This document shows positions 1-12,659 of a DNA stretch of 64,000 nucleotides, one piece after another. Numbering within the stretch: the stretch's first letter is position 1; each line of letters opens with the position of its first letter. The notes below the pieces were generated by a model. It ran no database searches. It had not been told where the DNA came from and saw nothing but the letters and a program-made list of their open reading frames with translations. The position numbers and the translations under genes were made by a program. The DNA lies in assembly GCA_028751875.1 (NCBI GenBank), contig CM054134.1, positions 50,542,751 through 50,606,750 of the forward strand, in the 5' to 3' direction. This DNA comes from Rapana venosa. Lineage: Eukaryota; Mollusca; Gastropoda; Neogastropoda; Muricidae.

Positions 1-215
1 AGGAGGGGGGGGGGGGGGGGGCAGGTGGCGGAGGGGTGAGGAGGAGGAGGGGGAGGGGGTAGTGTTGCCAGAAGAAAAGTTCGGGGAAAAAAAGACTTTT
101 TTTTTTCGTGGCAAGAGGTTTCTTCATGCAAACTAAGGTGCACAACCTATGCGTCCTAGATAACTGACATTTTGTCTGTCTGTATCTCTGTTTGCATGCG
201 TGCGTGCGTGCGTGC

Positions 216-254
<39 letters not shown>

Positions 255-389
255 TGTCTGTCTGTCCGTCTGTCCGTCTGTCTGTCTGTCTGTATCTATT
301 TTGTCTGTGCGTCTGTCTCGATTCTTCTTGTGTTGTCTGTCTCTGTCTGTCTGTCTGTCTTGTCTCTCTGTCTGTCTGTCTGCACCACC

Positions 390-453
<64 letters not shown>

Positions 454-600
454 CTAAGCGTGCATGAATGAACACACACACACACATAATGTACATGCCC
501 ACATGTGCACGCATAATATATGTAAGCTCCCATGCCCTCACGCACCCTGATCTGATTTGATCTGATCTGATCTGAGATCTCTAGTGTTAAGGGCAACTAT
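1..600. repeat. Compound microsatellite, poly-G then TGCG/TG/TCTG/CT tract
   Basis: A G-rich start (poly-G at about 6-22) is followed at 197-455 by adjoining (TGCG)n, (TG)n, (TCTG)n and (CT)n blocks. Every open frame here is a low-complexity translation of these repeats. No gene is seen. Confidence 0.9.
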
Positions 601-933
601 CATGACCCATTAGCAACAAGAGAATACAAAAGTTGAGTTATACACAAAGCAACAGATGTTCATAACAGACTAAAAACGAACAAGCAAAACCACAAACAAT
701 AACAAACAAAAACACACACACAAGCAATCCTAAGCCAACAGTGTCGGCCAAACAGCCTGCAAACGTCTCAAGTTTCAGCAAATAGATGTAAGGGTATGAT
801 AAAAATAGACGACCCGTCAACTGTCTGGTTTACCTGTATACAAGTCACTTCTAACTTACTGCATTTAAAGTAAACCTACTACAAACAGTCGTGTCGTTCT
901 AAAAACGATACCAGTGTGCAGATTTCTCACTTA

Positions 934-1050
934 GATTGGTGGTCTAGTGGTGATATACCCCTGTCTAGAAAAACGTGAGGTTGCAGGTTCGTTTCCCGTC
1001 TGAAGCCGATTAATTTTGATTCCATCATCCACTAGACCCCCCCCCCCCCC
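934..1050 (+). repeat. tRNA-derived SINE head (family D-like), degraded
   Basis: TGGTCTAGTGGTGATATA resembles a pol III A box, and GGTTCGTTTCC about 40 bases on resembles a B box. The body after the poly-C run is too diverged to align. The resemblance to the family D head at 51226 (GGTCTGTGGTCTAGA) is partial. Confidence 0.5.
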
Positions 1051-1644
1051 CCACCCACCCACAGAGGATGGAGGCCGGAGTGTAGATGAGATTGTTTCTG
1101 TGTGCAATTTTTAAAAATGTTAAAAAGGAGAAAAAAACCACGGGAACAAGAGCATTGCCCTGGCGGGAGGGAAGGGGGGGGGGGGTAGAAGAAGAAAACC
1201 ACTCTGATAAGGAAACAAATACACCTACTTTAACGAAAAAATTATTAAAACGAAAATCGGAAGCATATGCATTTGTTATGACGCGCTCTCTGCGCAGAGC
1301 AAGCCAGCCCAAATTTCAGGGAGAGAAATCCGTTGTGACCGTGTTTTGATACACTGTGATACTATGCAATAACGGCTGTACTTTGTGCAGGTGCTGAGTT
1401 GGTGTTTGCAGTACTTCAGGTTACATCACCAAGTGCAAACACTGTTTGTTCCTCTTCTGTTCAGAGTTGTTTGTTGTTGTTGTTGTTTTTCTTTAACAAT
1501 AAGTAGCAACAACAGAACTCGAGATTTGTTCTTTATTCATAACTAATCTAGTTTGGGTGTGAATTGGAGTTATGAGAAATAAATGCAGGTTATAATCAGG
1601 CTAAGCAATGCTGACCACTAAAAGTTAAACGACATCTAAGGTTA

Positions 1645-1754
1645 CACACACACACATACAACACGCACACACACACACACTCACACATACAACACACACA
1701 CACACAACACACACACACACACACACAACACACACACACACAAAACACACACAC

Positions 1755-1791
<37 letters not shown>

Positions 1792-1804
1792 CCACACACA
1801 ACAT

Positions 1805-1856
<52 letters not shown>

Positions 1857-1859
1857 TAC

Positions 1860-1933
<74 letters not shown>
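1645..1933. repeat. (AC)n microsatellite with interruptions
   Basis: About 290 bases of CA repeat broken by single AA, ACA and AT interruptions. Open frames here read as CV or HT repeats and are not genes. Confidence 0.95.
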
Positions 1934-1935
<2 letters not shown>

Positions 1936-2099
1936 ATCGCCACATCATTCCTCCTACCTCAAACAAAAACTCACGGAACCAAAACGACAATGCTCCACCA
2001 CTTTTCCTCAGAACCCCACAGACCCCACAGAAAAAGACTCGCACTCAACTCACGACACCCCAGCCCTGCTTCAGCCTCCCTCTGTCCCCACCAGACCAC

Positions 2100-3600
2100 A
2101 ACTGAATGCTTGATATTGCTTTCTGGAATGAAAACCCAAAGCTACGCCTAGCACGTTTTAAGGGAGGGGAAAAAACGAAGAAGGCATATCTTTAGCACCA
2201 CCCTCTCTCTGCTTGAATTTCGCTTCACTGGATACTGCAGGTAAAGTAACATTTGCGGATTAAGATGCAAGGTCTGGTTCTGGTTCTGGGGTGTTCCTGT
2301 TTCTTTCTTGGATTTCACGTCACATTCGATACCCATGTTCTTCTGTTTGGCTTTGGCTTCTTACATTTCCTATCAGGTTTCACACTCTGGGATGCCAGAT
2401 CTGTGGCTATGGTTAGCGTGCTAGAGGTGGAGGGGAGGTGACATGGAGTGGGTGTGATGTGTGTGTGTGAGTGGTGAAAGTGGAGGTTTTGTGGTTTGAA
2501 TCTTTTGGGGTCCGGGGGAAATATAAAAACGATGATGGTTAATGTAAAGTTGGGATCGTTTGGACGCCATTATGCGTGTGTTGAAGATTGTTAACAACTT
2601 CGTTTTTCTTCAATGGTGGCAGACCTTTCAACTAGTTTTTGGTTTTGGTTTGGTTTGTTGTTGTTTGGTTTTGGTTGTTTTTTGGTTTGTTTTTTTTGGG
2701 GGGAGTTGTTTGTTTTTTGTTGTTTTTTATTGGGGGGGGGGGGGGTTGAGGGGGGGGGGGGGTTGTTCTTTCACTGTGTTTAGCAGTCGCCAAAGTTCTG
2801 CAGTCGTGTTTGCAATGATGAAAACATGCCAAATAAGCGCAAAGACATACTATAATAATTCGAAGTTAATTAGTCCTTCTGTTTTACTGGCAATAGAGAA
2901 AAGCTTTGGTTATATCCTGCCCTGCACTGCCCTGTCTGTTCTAGCTTGTCCTGTTTCGTCTGTCCTGTCTAAATTTGTCTGTCCTGTTTTGTCTGTTCTG
3001 TCCTGTTTTGTCTGTCCTGTCATGTTTTGTCTGTCCTGTCATGTTTTGTCTGTTCTGTCCTGTTGTACTGACATGTTAAGATTCATACTTCTTTGTAGGT
3101 GTATGCAGTGCTGCGCTGTGTTGCGTTATCTTGTGTTGTGTTGAGTTGTGTTCTATTCTGGTCTGTTTTGCAAGTATAATAAAGGATGCAGAAAAAACCC
3201 ATAATGTTCATGTCACATTTGAAAACGAGAACTGAGCAGAGTGGCCGCTAAATGAAACCCTATCCCCTGCATGTTTTCCACAGAATGACCTTGTCCTTGA
3301 CATTAGGTACGGTTATAACATGGCCGCGCCATTCGATACAGATATTGGATACAGACATCTTCTCTCTTTTCAGTCCTCTGTTTCCAGTCTCGACGTGATC
3401 ATATTCCCGCTATGTTGTCTGTAAGATCTCAGAAATGGCGATCGCATGTTGTTCTCTCTCTTTCTCTCGCTCTCTCTCTCTCTCACTCTCGCTCGCTCGC
3501 TCGCTCTCATTCTGACAGGCCTATTAGTTGTTTACAAGGCTCGAATGATGCTCTTTATAGCCAAGTCTAAAAAGGGCAAAGTCGAATTTCTCATCTTTTT
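2100..3600. other. Non-coding stretch with simple repeats
   Basis: Contains T/G-rich runs (2635-2770) with poly-G, then a (TGTCC/TGTTT)n array at about 2930-3065 built from variants of TGTCCTGTTT, and a (CT)n/(GCTC)n tract at 3450-3510. No conserved protein is recognisable in any frame. Confidence 0.75.
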
Positions 3601-3606
3601 CGTGGA

Positions 3607-3870
3607 CACCACAGCGGAGTGGCTTAAAGTCGGTTGACTTCAGTCCCATAGGTCCATGCAGTCGTGAGTTCAAATATCAGCCTGGTGAAGTAAGGGTGGG
3701 GATTTTTATGATCTCCCAGGTCAACTCAAAGTGCACACCTGCCAGTGCTTCAATTCTCTTCATGTATGTACTCGCAGAAGATCAAATATGCACGTTAAAG
3801 ATTTCATAATTCATGTCAGTGTCTGGTGGGCTACAGAAACGCGAACATACCAAGCATGCATCCTGCACAC
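3607..3870 (+). repeat. tRNA-derived SINE, family B, copy 1
   Basis: Aligns along its length with the reverse complement of 12660-12955. Shared landmarks are the head GGTTGACTTCAGTCCCAT, a B-box-like GTGAGTTCAAATAT, the body GATTTTTATGATCTCCCAG, and GATCAAATATGCACGTTAAA near the end. The B box is more degraded than in the second copy. Confidence 0.8.
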
Positions 3871-5063
3871 GCACAAAATCAGCTGCTAGAAAGTCGAATG
3901 TGTCGGCTGAGGCCAGCAGGCAGACATCCTGCAGAATTTCATGTACAGGTGAAGACCAGGCTCTATGCATCTCTCATAGTAAGGGAATGCAGAAAAGAGA
4001 TCATCTTTTCATTTACTGGCCCCCCCCCCCCCCCCCCCCACCTCCACACACACACACTTGTCGTATTCTTCTCATAGTTCGTTTTCTTCTTTTCTATTCT
4101 TTTTCTTGTTTCTGTTTTCTCAACTTTCGAATCTAACCATGAAGCTGACAGTCCTGAATGGCACTCATACCTCCAGTCATTTTCGTTTCTTTTCCTTTCT
4201 TCTTCGTCGAACGCTCAGAGTTTTCCTTTCCATTCCCTTTATTTCCTGTTTGTTTTCTTTCTTCTTCTTGCCTTCTGCCTTATTTCTGTTTTTGTTAAGC
4301 GCTCAGTTATCCTGCTTCTTTTATTTCTTTCTACTATGTTTTTTCTAACAGACAGGAACAGTGGTAGTTCCAAAAATATTGATGTTGATGCTGTTGACGC
4401 TGTTGCAGCTGTTATTATTGGTATTGTTTTATTTCTTTTGTTGTTATTCTATTTCTCCTTCCCTTCTCCTCATGTGTTTTGTGGGGTTTTGTTTTGTTTG
4501 TTGTTGTTTTCTGGATTTGATTTTTTTTTAAATAACAGAATCAGTCTATAACCAGGCAATAGGTGACACCAGACGAACTCATCCTTTTGTCTGCGCGGCA
4601 ATATTTCTTCAAATATTTTCTGAGCAGTCAGCTGGAACCAATTCAAAGATGGCCGACCATGAGACAAACCATTTGCCTAAAAATACCACTGAAGTCTCCT
4701 ATTCTTAGCACATCTCCACACCTAATGTCTTAAAATGGAAACATTTATCGCCGGTTTTAGAACAATTCCCATGTATTGTGTTTCCACATTAGAACCCCAC
4801 AGCTTAGCATCTCCTTTCCTGCTTGCATTCCTTCTCTTCTCCAGAATCCGGATTTATGTCTTTGTCTGTGGTAGACTAAAAGGTAACCCAGGCTCTCTGT
4901 TCTTTCACCAGGTTCATAAAAAGTCGGTTACTTTCTTACAAAAGAAAAGGACAAAATTAGAAATGGCAACTGGAAAGATTTACTGATGTTATAAATGAAT
5001 TTACCCTGGTGGTACAACAATAAACAATGCCCCAAATCAAACTTCTCAAGTCACAAACAAATG

Positions 5064-5318
5064 GGACGGGGGTAGCTCAGTGGCCACAGCACTCGCTTTC
5101 CCCAGCTAAGGTTAAAGCAGCATCGAGCGTGGTTACCAAGTGGATGGGTGACCGTTTTGCACGTCTTGGCTTCAGCACAGTCCCCCAGTTCACCAGCCGT
5201 AAATGGGTCCCTGCCCTCTTTAGGGTCTGGGAAGGTAAAGCAGTGAGAGAGAGGAGATGGGCGCCGCCCATGTTATGGTCCAGGTTATGGGACACCTTTA
5301 CCTTTTTTACCTTTTACC
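5064..5318 (+). repeat. Chimeric tRNA/5S rRNA-headed SINE, family E, copy 1
   Basis: The head GGGGGTAGCTCAGTGG is tRNA-like (A box). It runs directly into AAGCAGCATCGAGCGTGG and GTGGATGGGTGACCG at 5115-5154, which match the internal promoter region (intermediate element and C box) of 5S rRNA. A shared body follows (CCCTGCCCTCTTTAGGGTC, GGGCGCCGCCC). The two other copies are at 11058 and 41018. Confidence 0.85.
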
Positions 5319-5440
5319 AGTGGTTTACCATGTCTCCTCTTATAATTATTGGCTGTGTCCTTGGTATCATTTCTCAGTAGAGGAAAGCAACTCAGTTTGT
5401 TGGTGGATGGGTTACTGGCTTGACTGGTTGCTTGCTTTTG

Positions 5441-5446
<6 letters not shown>

Positions 5447-5531
<85 letters not shown>

Positions 5532-5550
5532 CACACAAACACACATAACG
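5447..5550. repeat. (AC)n microsatellite
   Basis: About 100 bases of nearly pure CA repeat, followed at once by a 59-bp duplicated unit. Confidence 0.97.
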
Positions 5551-5665
5551 TCATCGGCTACATCAGCGTAATGTCCTGTGACGTATGTGTCAACCACTCA
5601 CACACAACGTCATCGGCTACATCAGCGTAATGTCCTGTGACGTATGTGTCAGCCACTCTTGTCTC
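5548..5665. repeat. 59-bp tandem duplication
   Basis: Two units with a period of 59 bases, each holding ACGTCATCGGCTACATCAGC and TGTCCTGTGACGTATGTG. Each unit has opposed CGTCA and TGACG motifs. No coding potential is seen. Confidence 0.92.
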
Positions 5666-6214
5666 AACGAAACCTTGATTACGTCATTCTGTTCACAGCG
5701 GGTCATAGAGTGCTCAACCACTGTCTTTGCTTTTCTTCATTTTTGTCATCACTTTTTAAAAAAAAGTATTGTTACTTCCAAACGGGCATATTTTGATCAA
5801 TTAAATTGCCCTGAATAGTATATAGGGGACGAAGGTACTTGAACAAGAGGATGCAGATCTTACTGGTTCTTGTAAATGATACCAAGAGCTATTTTTCTTT
5901 TCTTTTCTTTCTCACATCCCGTTAATTGGGGAAAATTCAGATTCAAAGATCCGTTACTTTTTTCTAGGGATAGGCTTATATATGTGAATAAAACTTCACA
6001 GCAAATCATGCACACCGATAGATACAGAGAGGTACAGGACAAAGGGAGAGGAGCAAGCAGTCAGTGTTCTTTGTCGCCAGAGACTGACAAAGCCACGTAC
6101 AATAATACAGTTACAAAACTTTTCCTTTCGATGGTTGGTGTAAAAGACTCGCAATGTTTTGGTCGTGGTGGTTTTTCGTTTCGTTTCGTTTTGTTTTGTT
6201 CAATACACTGCTTT

Positions 6215-6535
6215 CCCCCGGTAGGAAAACCGGGGACCTGTCAGTATAAATACCATCCCCACCTTCTGGCAATGCTGTGCTAGGAATTTCCTCTTTTCTA
6301 TCCCTCTCTTTGTTTCTGCCTTGTTCCTTTTCTTCCTATCACCTTCACCTTGTCTATATTCTGCCTTCTTGGTCTCCAGCCTTTTCTTTTCCAGAAAGAC
6401 TTAAAAGATAACAATTCTCTCCTGTGCTGGGCCTGACTTGTCAGGCGCTTAACGGCAGTGCAACGCATTTTCGCTCATACGACAGACAACAATAGTTGTT
6501 GTCTGAGTGTTGGATGAAGAAGAAAGAAGAATACA
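6215..6535 (+). repeat. Dispersed repeat family C, copy 1
   Basis: Closely matches 25013-25320: CCTGTCAGTATAAA, a C/T-rich middle, AGAAAGACTTAAAAGATAAC, CTGGGCCTGACTTGTCAGGC and CGCATTTTCGCTCA. A partial inverted copy is at 40000-40115. The class is unknown; no protein and no clear pol III boxes are seen. Confidence 0.85.
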
Positions 6536-6637
6536 CTGCTGCTAGTGTCTATGATTCTGGGATGGATGGGTGCGGGTTCTTACCCACCCTTCTCTTTATA
6601 GTTCTTTCTTTTGTTTTTGCTCTTGACAACTTCATAT

Positions 6638-7157
<520 letters not shown>

Positions 7158-7348
7158 AAAACGAAACAGAAAGAAAGAAGGAATACAAGGAAGAGAACAA
7201 AAGGCAAGAACGAAAGAAAAGAAAGAAAGACAGATAGAAAGAAAGAAAGGAATAATAGAGAAAAAAAATCATAGAATAGTCTCCTCAAAAAGTCATTGTG
7301 AACCTACCATTACCCCCACCATCATCACTGCCACCCCTGTACCAACTA

Positions 7349-7349
<1 letters not shown>

Positions 7350-7379
<30 letters not shown>

Positions 7380-7775
7380 TCCTTTCCTCTAGCTTTACAT
7401 ACACTCACACCAAATACGCGAACGCGCGCGTGCACACACACACCACTCCACACACACTCACCCACACACACAACACACACACACACACCCACACAACAAA
7501 CAACACAACACACCCTCCCACACCCACCACAACAACACACTACCCCCCCCCCCACACCACCCATCCCACCCCCCCCCCCCCCCCCCACCACCACCCTCCC
7601 CCCACCAACCCCCACCCCCACCCCACCCCCTACACACACACTTAAGACACCACACAACCACTACTACTACAAGTAAATCAAACCACACGACGAGAGAGCA
7701 ACAGTAAATCTTCCCCTCCCCTCCCCTCCCCCCCCCCCCCCCCTCCCCCAACCCCCACCCCCACCCTTTTACGGT
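7350..7775. repeat. Poly-C and CA/CCA-rich low-complexity tract
   Basis: Runs of up to about 30 C at 7350-7378, CA repeats at 7430-7510 and further C-rich blocks to 7770. All open frames are proline, histidine or glycine runs on one strand or the other. Confidence 0.93.
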
Positions 7776-7854
7776 TAATAACATCCCCCTGTCTCAGTGA
7801 ATGACACGTTCATCGTCACACCACGACAGTCAGTCCAGTCCCCAAACAGTCAAG

Positions 7855-8395
7855 GAAGAAGAAGAAGAAGAAAAGAAGAAGAAGAAGAAGAAGAAGAAGA
7901 AGAAGAGAGAGAAGAAGAAGAAGAGGGAAGAAGAGATGAGAAGAAGAAGAAGAAGGCGGTGAAGAAGAAGAGATAGAAGAAGAAGAAGAAGAGAAGAAGA
8001 AGAAGAAGAAGAAGAAGACGGTAAGAGAAGGAAAGAAGAAGAAGAGAAGTGAAGAAAGAAGAAGCGGTGAAGAAGAAGAAGAAGAAGAAGAAGAAGAAGA
8101 AGAAGAAGAAGAAGAAGAAGAAGAAGAGAAGAAGAAGAAGAAGAAGAAGAAGAAAGAAGAAGACGACGACGACGGTGAAAAAGAAGAAGAAGGAAGAAGA
8201 AGACGACGACGACGGTGAAAAAGAAGAAGAAGAAGAAGAAGACGGTGAAGAAGAAGAAGAAGAAGAAGAAGAAGAAGAAGAAGAAGAAGAAGAAAGACGG
8301 TGAAGAAGAAGAAGAAGAAGAACAAGAAGAAGAACAACAACAAGAACAAGAACAAGAACAACAACAAGAACAAGAACAAGAACAAGAAGGAAGGT
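7855..8395. repeat. (GAA)n long purine tract
   Basis: About 540 bases of GAA repeat with GACGACGAC, GGTGAA and ACAAGA interruptions. One strand is nearly all purine. Lysine/glutamate and serine/leucine open frames across it are artefacts of the repeat. Confidence 0.97.
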
Positions 8396-8654
8396 AGGAG
8401 GACTCGAGAAAGCATGGGATGGGGGTCTCAGGACAGGACTCTAAAGATGACGCAGAGGGACAAGACTAGACAAGACTAGCCTAGCCTAGCCTAACCCTCC
8501 TTCCCCAGTTCCCTGTCTGTCTGACGTCCGCGCTACTCAGCCCACTGCTACATGCATCCATCACTGAAGCCTGCTTGGTTTTAAACGACACTGACAAGCT
8601 GGAGCTCCATAGACCCTGACCCCACACTGTGGGATGGGTGTCACTCCCCAGCGC

Positions 8655-8655
8655 G

Positions 8656-8741
<86 letters not shown>

Positions 8742-8965
8742 TGTGTGTGATGTATGTTTGTAGGTAATCGTATGGTACAGTAGGCCGGCCTGCCTGTCCC
8801 ACCTACCACACACACACAGACGCACGCACGCACGCACATACACGCACGCACGCACTACACACACACACGCACGCACACACGCACACACACGCACGCACGC
8901 ACACACGCAGAACACACACACACACACACGCGCGCGCGCGCACGCACGCACGCACACACACACAC
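8655..8965. repeat. (TG)n then (CA/CACG)n microsatellites
   Basis: (GT)n at 8655-8750, a 60-bp unique spacer, then (ACAC/ACGC)n with a short CG run at 8812-8965. Alternating purine-pyrimidine sequence suited to Z-DNA. Confidence 0.95.
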
Positions 8966-9174
8966 ATGTGTCTAATATCACTTAATGTGAATAGACGTTA
9001 AATTGAAGAACAATACACACGGAAGGCGGGATATCTTATGTGTCATGTTCACAGTCCCTTGATTATTAAAAGAGTGAATCGGTTGCTAGATCTAACCTGA
9101 AGACAAGAGACAAAGACACGCAAATTCGATTTAAAAGCTGGTGGTCGTAGTTTTCAAGCTTATCGTCATCTTGT

Positions 9175-9310
9175 GTGAAGAGTAGGCCATTGTGTCCCCG
9201 TGGGAACGACTGACAAAGTTTACAAAACTGCATACACACGGGGACTGATGGTATAAAAAATAAAAAAAAGCACAGGAGTGCTTATTCCATTATCTTGGAA
9301 ATAAAAGAAC
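9175..9310 (+). repeat. SINE family A, 3' part
   Basis: Contains the family core AGAGTAGGCCATTGTGT, GTGGGAACGACTGACAAAG and GTGCTTATTCCATTATC. The tRNA-derived head is missing. Confidence 0.85.
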
Positions 9311-9544
9311 AAAAAAAAAAGAAATAAAAGAAAAACAGCAAAGTATAGTTTTATTGTATTTTTGATTTCTATCTATGTATTTATCTAAATGTTATTGTCC
9401 AACGGACTGTTCCTGATCAAATCAGGTCTGAAAAGAGCTCACAAGAAAACACATCCACCTACAGCTAAACCAAACAATAAACTGATTTTACCATCTATTT
9501 CTATGCTATTTTCATAACCCAACTGACTGCTCATGGTCAAATGT

Positions 9545-9736
9545 ATGTATGTATGTATGTTTGTCCGTCGTGTCCTACGATGACCTCCAAAACAGCAGAG
9601 GAGGCAGCTGCTGTTTTGGAAACTGGGCAGAAATTTGATTATAGTGAAGATGCCTTGCCCACAGTACATCCCACTCTCTCGGCCAAGTGGGCATAAGGAC
9701 AGTCAGCGTTGGAGATGTTCTCCAAAGGCCAACCAG
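9545..9736 (+). repeat. Direct repeat flanking a CA tract, left copy
   Basis: About 190 bases nearly identical to 10023-10212, from TGTTTGTCCGTCGTGTCC to GATGTTCTCCAAAGGCCAAC. Between the copies lies only a (CA)n tract. Confidence 0.95.
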
Positions 9737-9929
9737 CCACACACACACACCACACACACAGACACACACACACCACACACACGGACACACACACCACACA
9801 CACGCACACACACACACACACACACACATACACACACACATACACACACACATACACACATACACACACATCACACACACACATCACACACACATACACA
9901 CACACACATACACACACCACACACACACA

Positions 9930-9993
<64 letters not shown>
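9737..9993. repeat. (AC)n microsatellite between direct repeats
   Basis: About 255 bases of CA with CAT, CAG and CACCAC interruptions, lying exactly between the two long direct repeats. Confidence 0.95.
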
Positions 9994-9996
<3 letters not shown>

Positions 9997-10022
9997 AGAC
10001 CAGTTTAGATATGGTATCTTTT

Positions 10023-10300
10023 GGTATGTATGTTTGTCCGTCGTGTCCGACGATGACCTCCAAAGCAGCAGAGGAGGCAGCTGCTGTTTTGGAAACTGGG
10101 CAGAAATTTGATTATAGTGGAGATGCCTTGCCCACAGTACATCCGCACTCTCTCGGCCAAGTGGGCATAAGGACAGTCAGCGTTGGAGATGTTCTCCAAA
10201 GGTCAACCAGCCCCCAGGGCTGCAGCACATAAGGACTGTGCGAGTCAAGCCTCCTAGTCAGAGAATCATAGTCGATCACTAAAGACTAAGCTGTAAAGTG
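10023..10300 (+). repeat. Direct repeat flanking a CA tract, right copy
   Basis: Matches the left copy through GATGTTCTCCAAAGGTCAAC and continues a further 90 bases (CAGGGCTGCAGCACATAAGG...). The left copy breaks off where the CA tract begins. Confidence 0.92.
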
Positions 10301-11057
10301 GAATTCCATGAGTGGGAAAGCCACTGGTATACAGCCTCTCAATTTGCTGTTGCCCCCAGCGTCAATGGTTTAATCAAGAACTGTGATAAAGCCCAGGCGC
10401 TGACGGCAAAATAGGGTCTGAAAATAGCCCACATCAAAACATACCCAACAATAACCGAACCAAACGATCTTACCCTGACAGATATGTTTTCAAGTAAAAA
10501 TGACAACCCAAAAACAACAACCAAAAAGCAAAAACAAAATATAAACCAAAAAAAGAAAAAGAAAAACAAACACTCATCAGAACACTTAACCTGGGACATC
10601 AATCACAGTTACATAACTGCCTTACAGCTTTTAAACTTGGATTACAGGTCTGGCGTAAGACTCAGACCATGATCAGAATCTGATCAAACTGACACGACAT
10701 GAAAAAGTGGCACTGCTCGACGTCTCCATACCAGTTTCACCATAAATAAACTTCCTTTGCATATAAGCCTTACATGTTTTAAACATATTTCCTGAAGGCT
10801 TGAGCTTTATGGGAGCCCACTCCTAGACAGCACAGGTCATCGGTGTCCCCCCCCCCCCCCCCCCTCCCATGTTATGTTGTTTTTAGCTTTCCTGAATTAG
10901 ACTGGTGTTCAAGCCTGTCTGCCACACATCCATCCAGACAGTGCCAGGTCGTGTGTTCTAAGAGGCGAGATTGCATGTTACTTGGAAGATGAATGAGAGA
11001 CGATTATATGGATTGTTTGATTTACATATGCTTGCAGTTGGAATGTTGCTGGTAAAA

Positions 11058-11332
11058 GTTTACGGTGTTCTCATAACCTATGCGGTCGTTGAGGAGCGAA
11101 GTGTCAAGAGACCTCAACTTCTCCAGGGGCCAGCATATTGAGGGCGGCGCCCATCTCCCTCTCCCTCGCTGCTTTACCTTCCCTGACCCTAAAGAGGGCA
11201 AGTACCATTTTTACAGCTGGGTGAATTGGGGGACTGCACAAAAGCAAAGGTGCGCAAACGGTCACCCATCCACGTTCGATGCTGCTTAACCTTAGCTTGG
11301 GGCCTCTGACACTGAGCCATCCCGTCCCCATG
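11058..11332 (-). repeat. Chimeric tRNA/5S-headed SINE, family E, copy 2
   Basis: Reverse complement of the family E consensus with head at about 11330. The body GAGGGCGGCGCCCATCTC matches the other copies. The 5S-like part is shortened: about 15 bases are missing between CACCCATCCACG and TTCGATGCTGC. Confidence 0.82.
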
Positions 11333-11403
11333 ATGTAACTAGGTATAAGCTAAACCGCAAAGGAGGCAGAAAATCAGGCAATAGGAAAAAATTGAAGAAG
11401 CGG

Positions 11404-11507
<104 letters not shown>

Positions 11508-11559
11508 GAGCTGTATAGTTCTCAGTTCGACTAGTTCTCAGAAAGAAAAAATCTGAGCA

Positions 11560-12173
11560 CATTACCCCTCTCTTGCGATCTCTCCACTGGCTGCCTGTGC
11601 CACAGAGAGTAAATTATAAGATCAGTACCCTCTGTTACAAATGTCTCCACAAAACTGCACCCTCCTACCTCTATGAATGTCTTAACCTGTACACTCCTTC
11701 ACGTTCCCTCCGCTCTACTGCAGATACCTTGTGCCTACCAATACCTAGATTCAACCAATCCACTGTTGGCCGCTGCTCTTTCTCTATTTCGGGTCCATCA
11801 ACCTGGAATGAACTCCCTCTCTCTCTTCGCCAGAAACCTAGTTATGACACTTTTAAATCAAGCTTCAAGACATATTTATTTCAAACCTAAGATTTCCCCC
11901 CTCCTGTTTCATATCAGAGCTATCCCACCTTCACTAACCCATGTCCTATCACCCTGCTAAAGTATACGACCTGTGTGAGTGTATGTGTGCTTTTGAAAAA
12001 CATTTGACTATAGAAATTTTATTTCATAGATTTTGTCTGCAGCGCACCATGTTTGTAAATATCTGTTTGTTTAAACTATTGATTATTTGTCATTGATTGC
12101 ATGACTGTGTAAGATTAGGTTGAATGCATGGGCTTTGATTTGTCTTTGCAAGATATAGGGCTATATAAGTTCC

Positions 12174-12210
<37 letters not shown>
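11560..12210 (+). mobile_element. LINE 3' end: reverse-transcriptase C-terminal fragment, 3' UTR and (ATT)n tail
   Basis: The frame at 11573-11890 reads LHWLPVPQRVNYKISTLCYK then LHKTAPSYLYECL, PSRSLRSTADT, FSISGPSTWNELPLSLRQ and FKSSFKTYLF. This is the familiar C-terminal tail of non-LTR retrotransposon polyproteins of the jockey/CR1 kind. It ends in a stop, then about 280 bases of 3' UTR, then GGGCTATATAAGTTCCAT and (ATT)n. The element is 5' truncated, and upstream only the (AT)n tract is found. Confidence 0.88.
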
Positions 12211-12659
12211 GTGTGTTCTTTAGGACCTGCAGCATACTGCCGCCTTCCATCACAGAGACCGAGCTGTCCACCTGACGACCACAAAAGAAAAGTACTTTCC
12301 TATGGTCAGTGCTCCAGGTGAGGGTCAACAACAGCATAATTATGATGAAGGCCTGGAAGACGGAAGACACCCTGCTGAGGCCCTGTAGGGGGGCCACAGA
12401 GGGATGATGTGACCACTCTCCTGTGCTGTGCACGAGTCTCCTTCCAGCCGAGTGAAAGGGGCTATGTCCTGCACTCTCCCCTTTGTCCTCAGCCCCCCAC
12501 CCCACCCCTCCCAACCTACTTCTATTTTTTGTTTCTTCTAATGTACATTATTAATGTAAATGTGTAAGCCTAATGGATGAGTGTGGATTGAGTGGCATAA
12601 CGATTTTATTTATTTTTTACTGAGAGAGATTTTGTGTATGCGACAGTTTTTGCCCACTA

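Noticed and set aside
2560..3144. A 194-residue plus-strand frame with hydrophobic runs
   Set aside because: Made of T/G-rich, poly-G and TGTCC repeat sequence; no conserved motif and no exon context.
7816..8415. A 199-residue Leu/Ser/Phe-rich frame and Lys/Glu-rich frames
   Set aside because: Direct translation of the GAA tract; no other sequence supports a gene.
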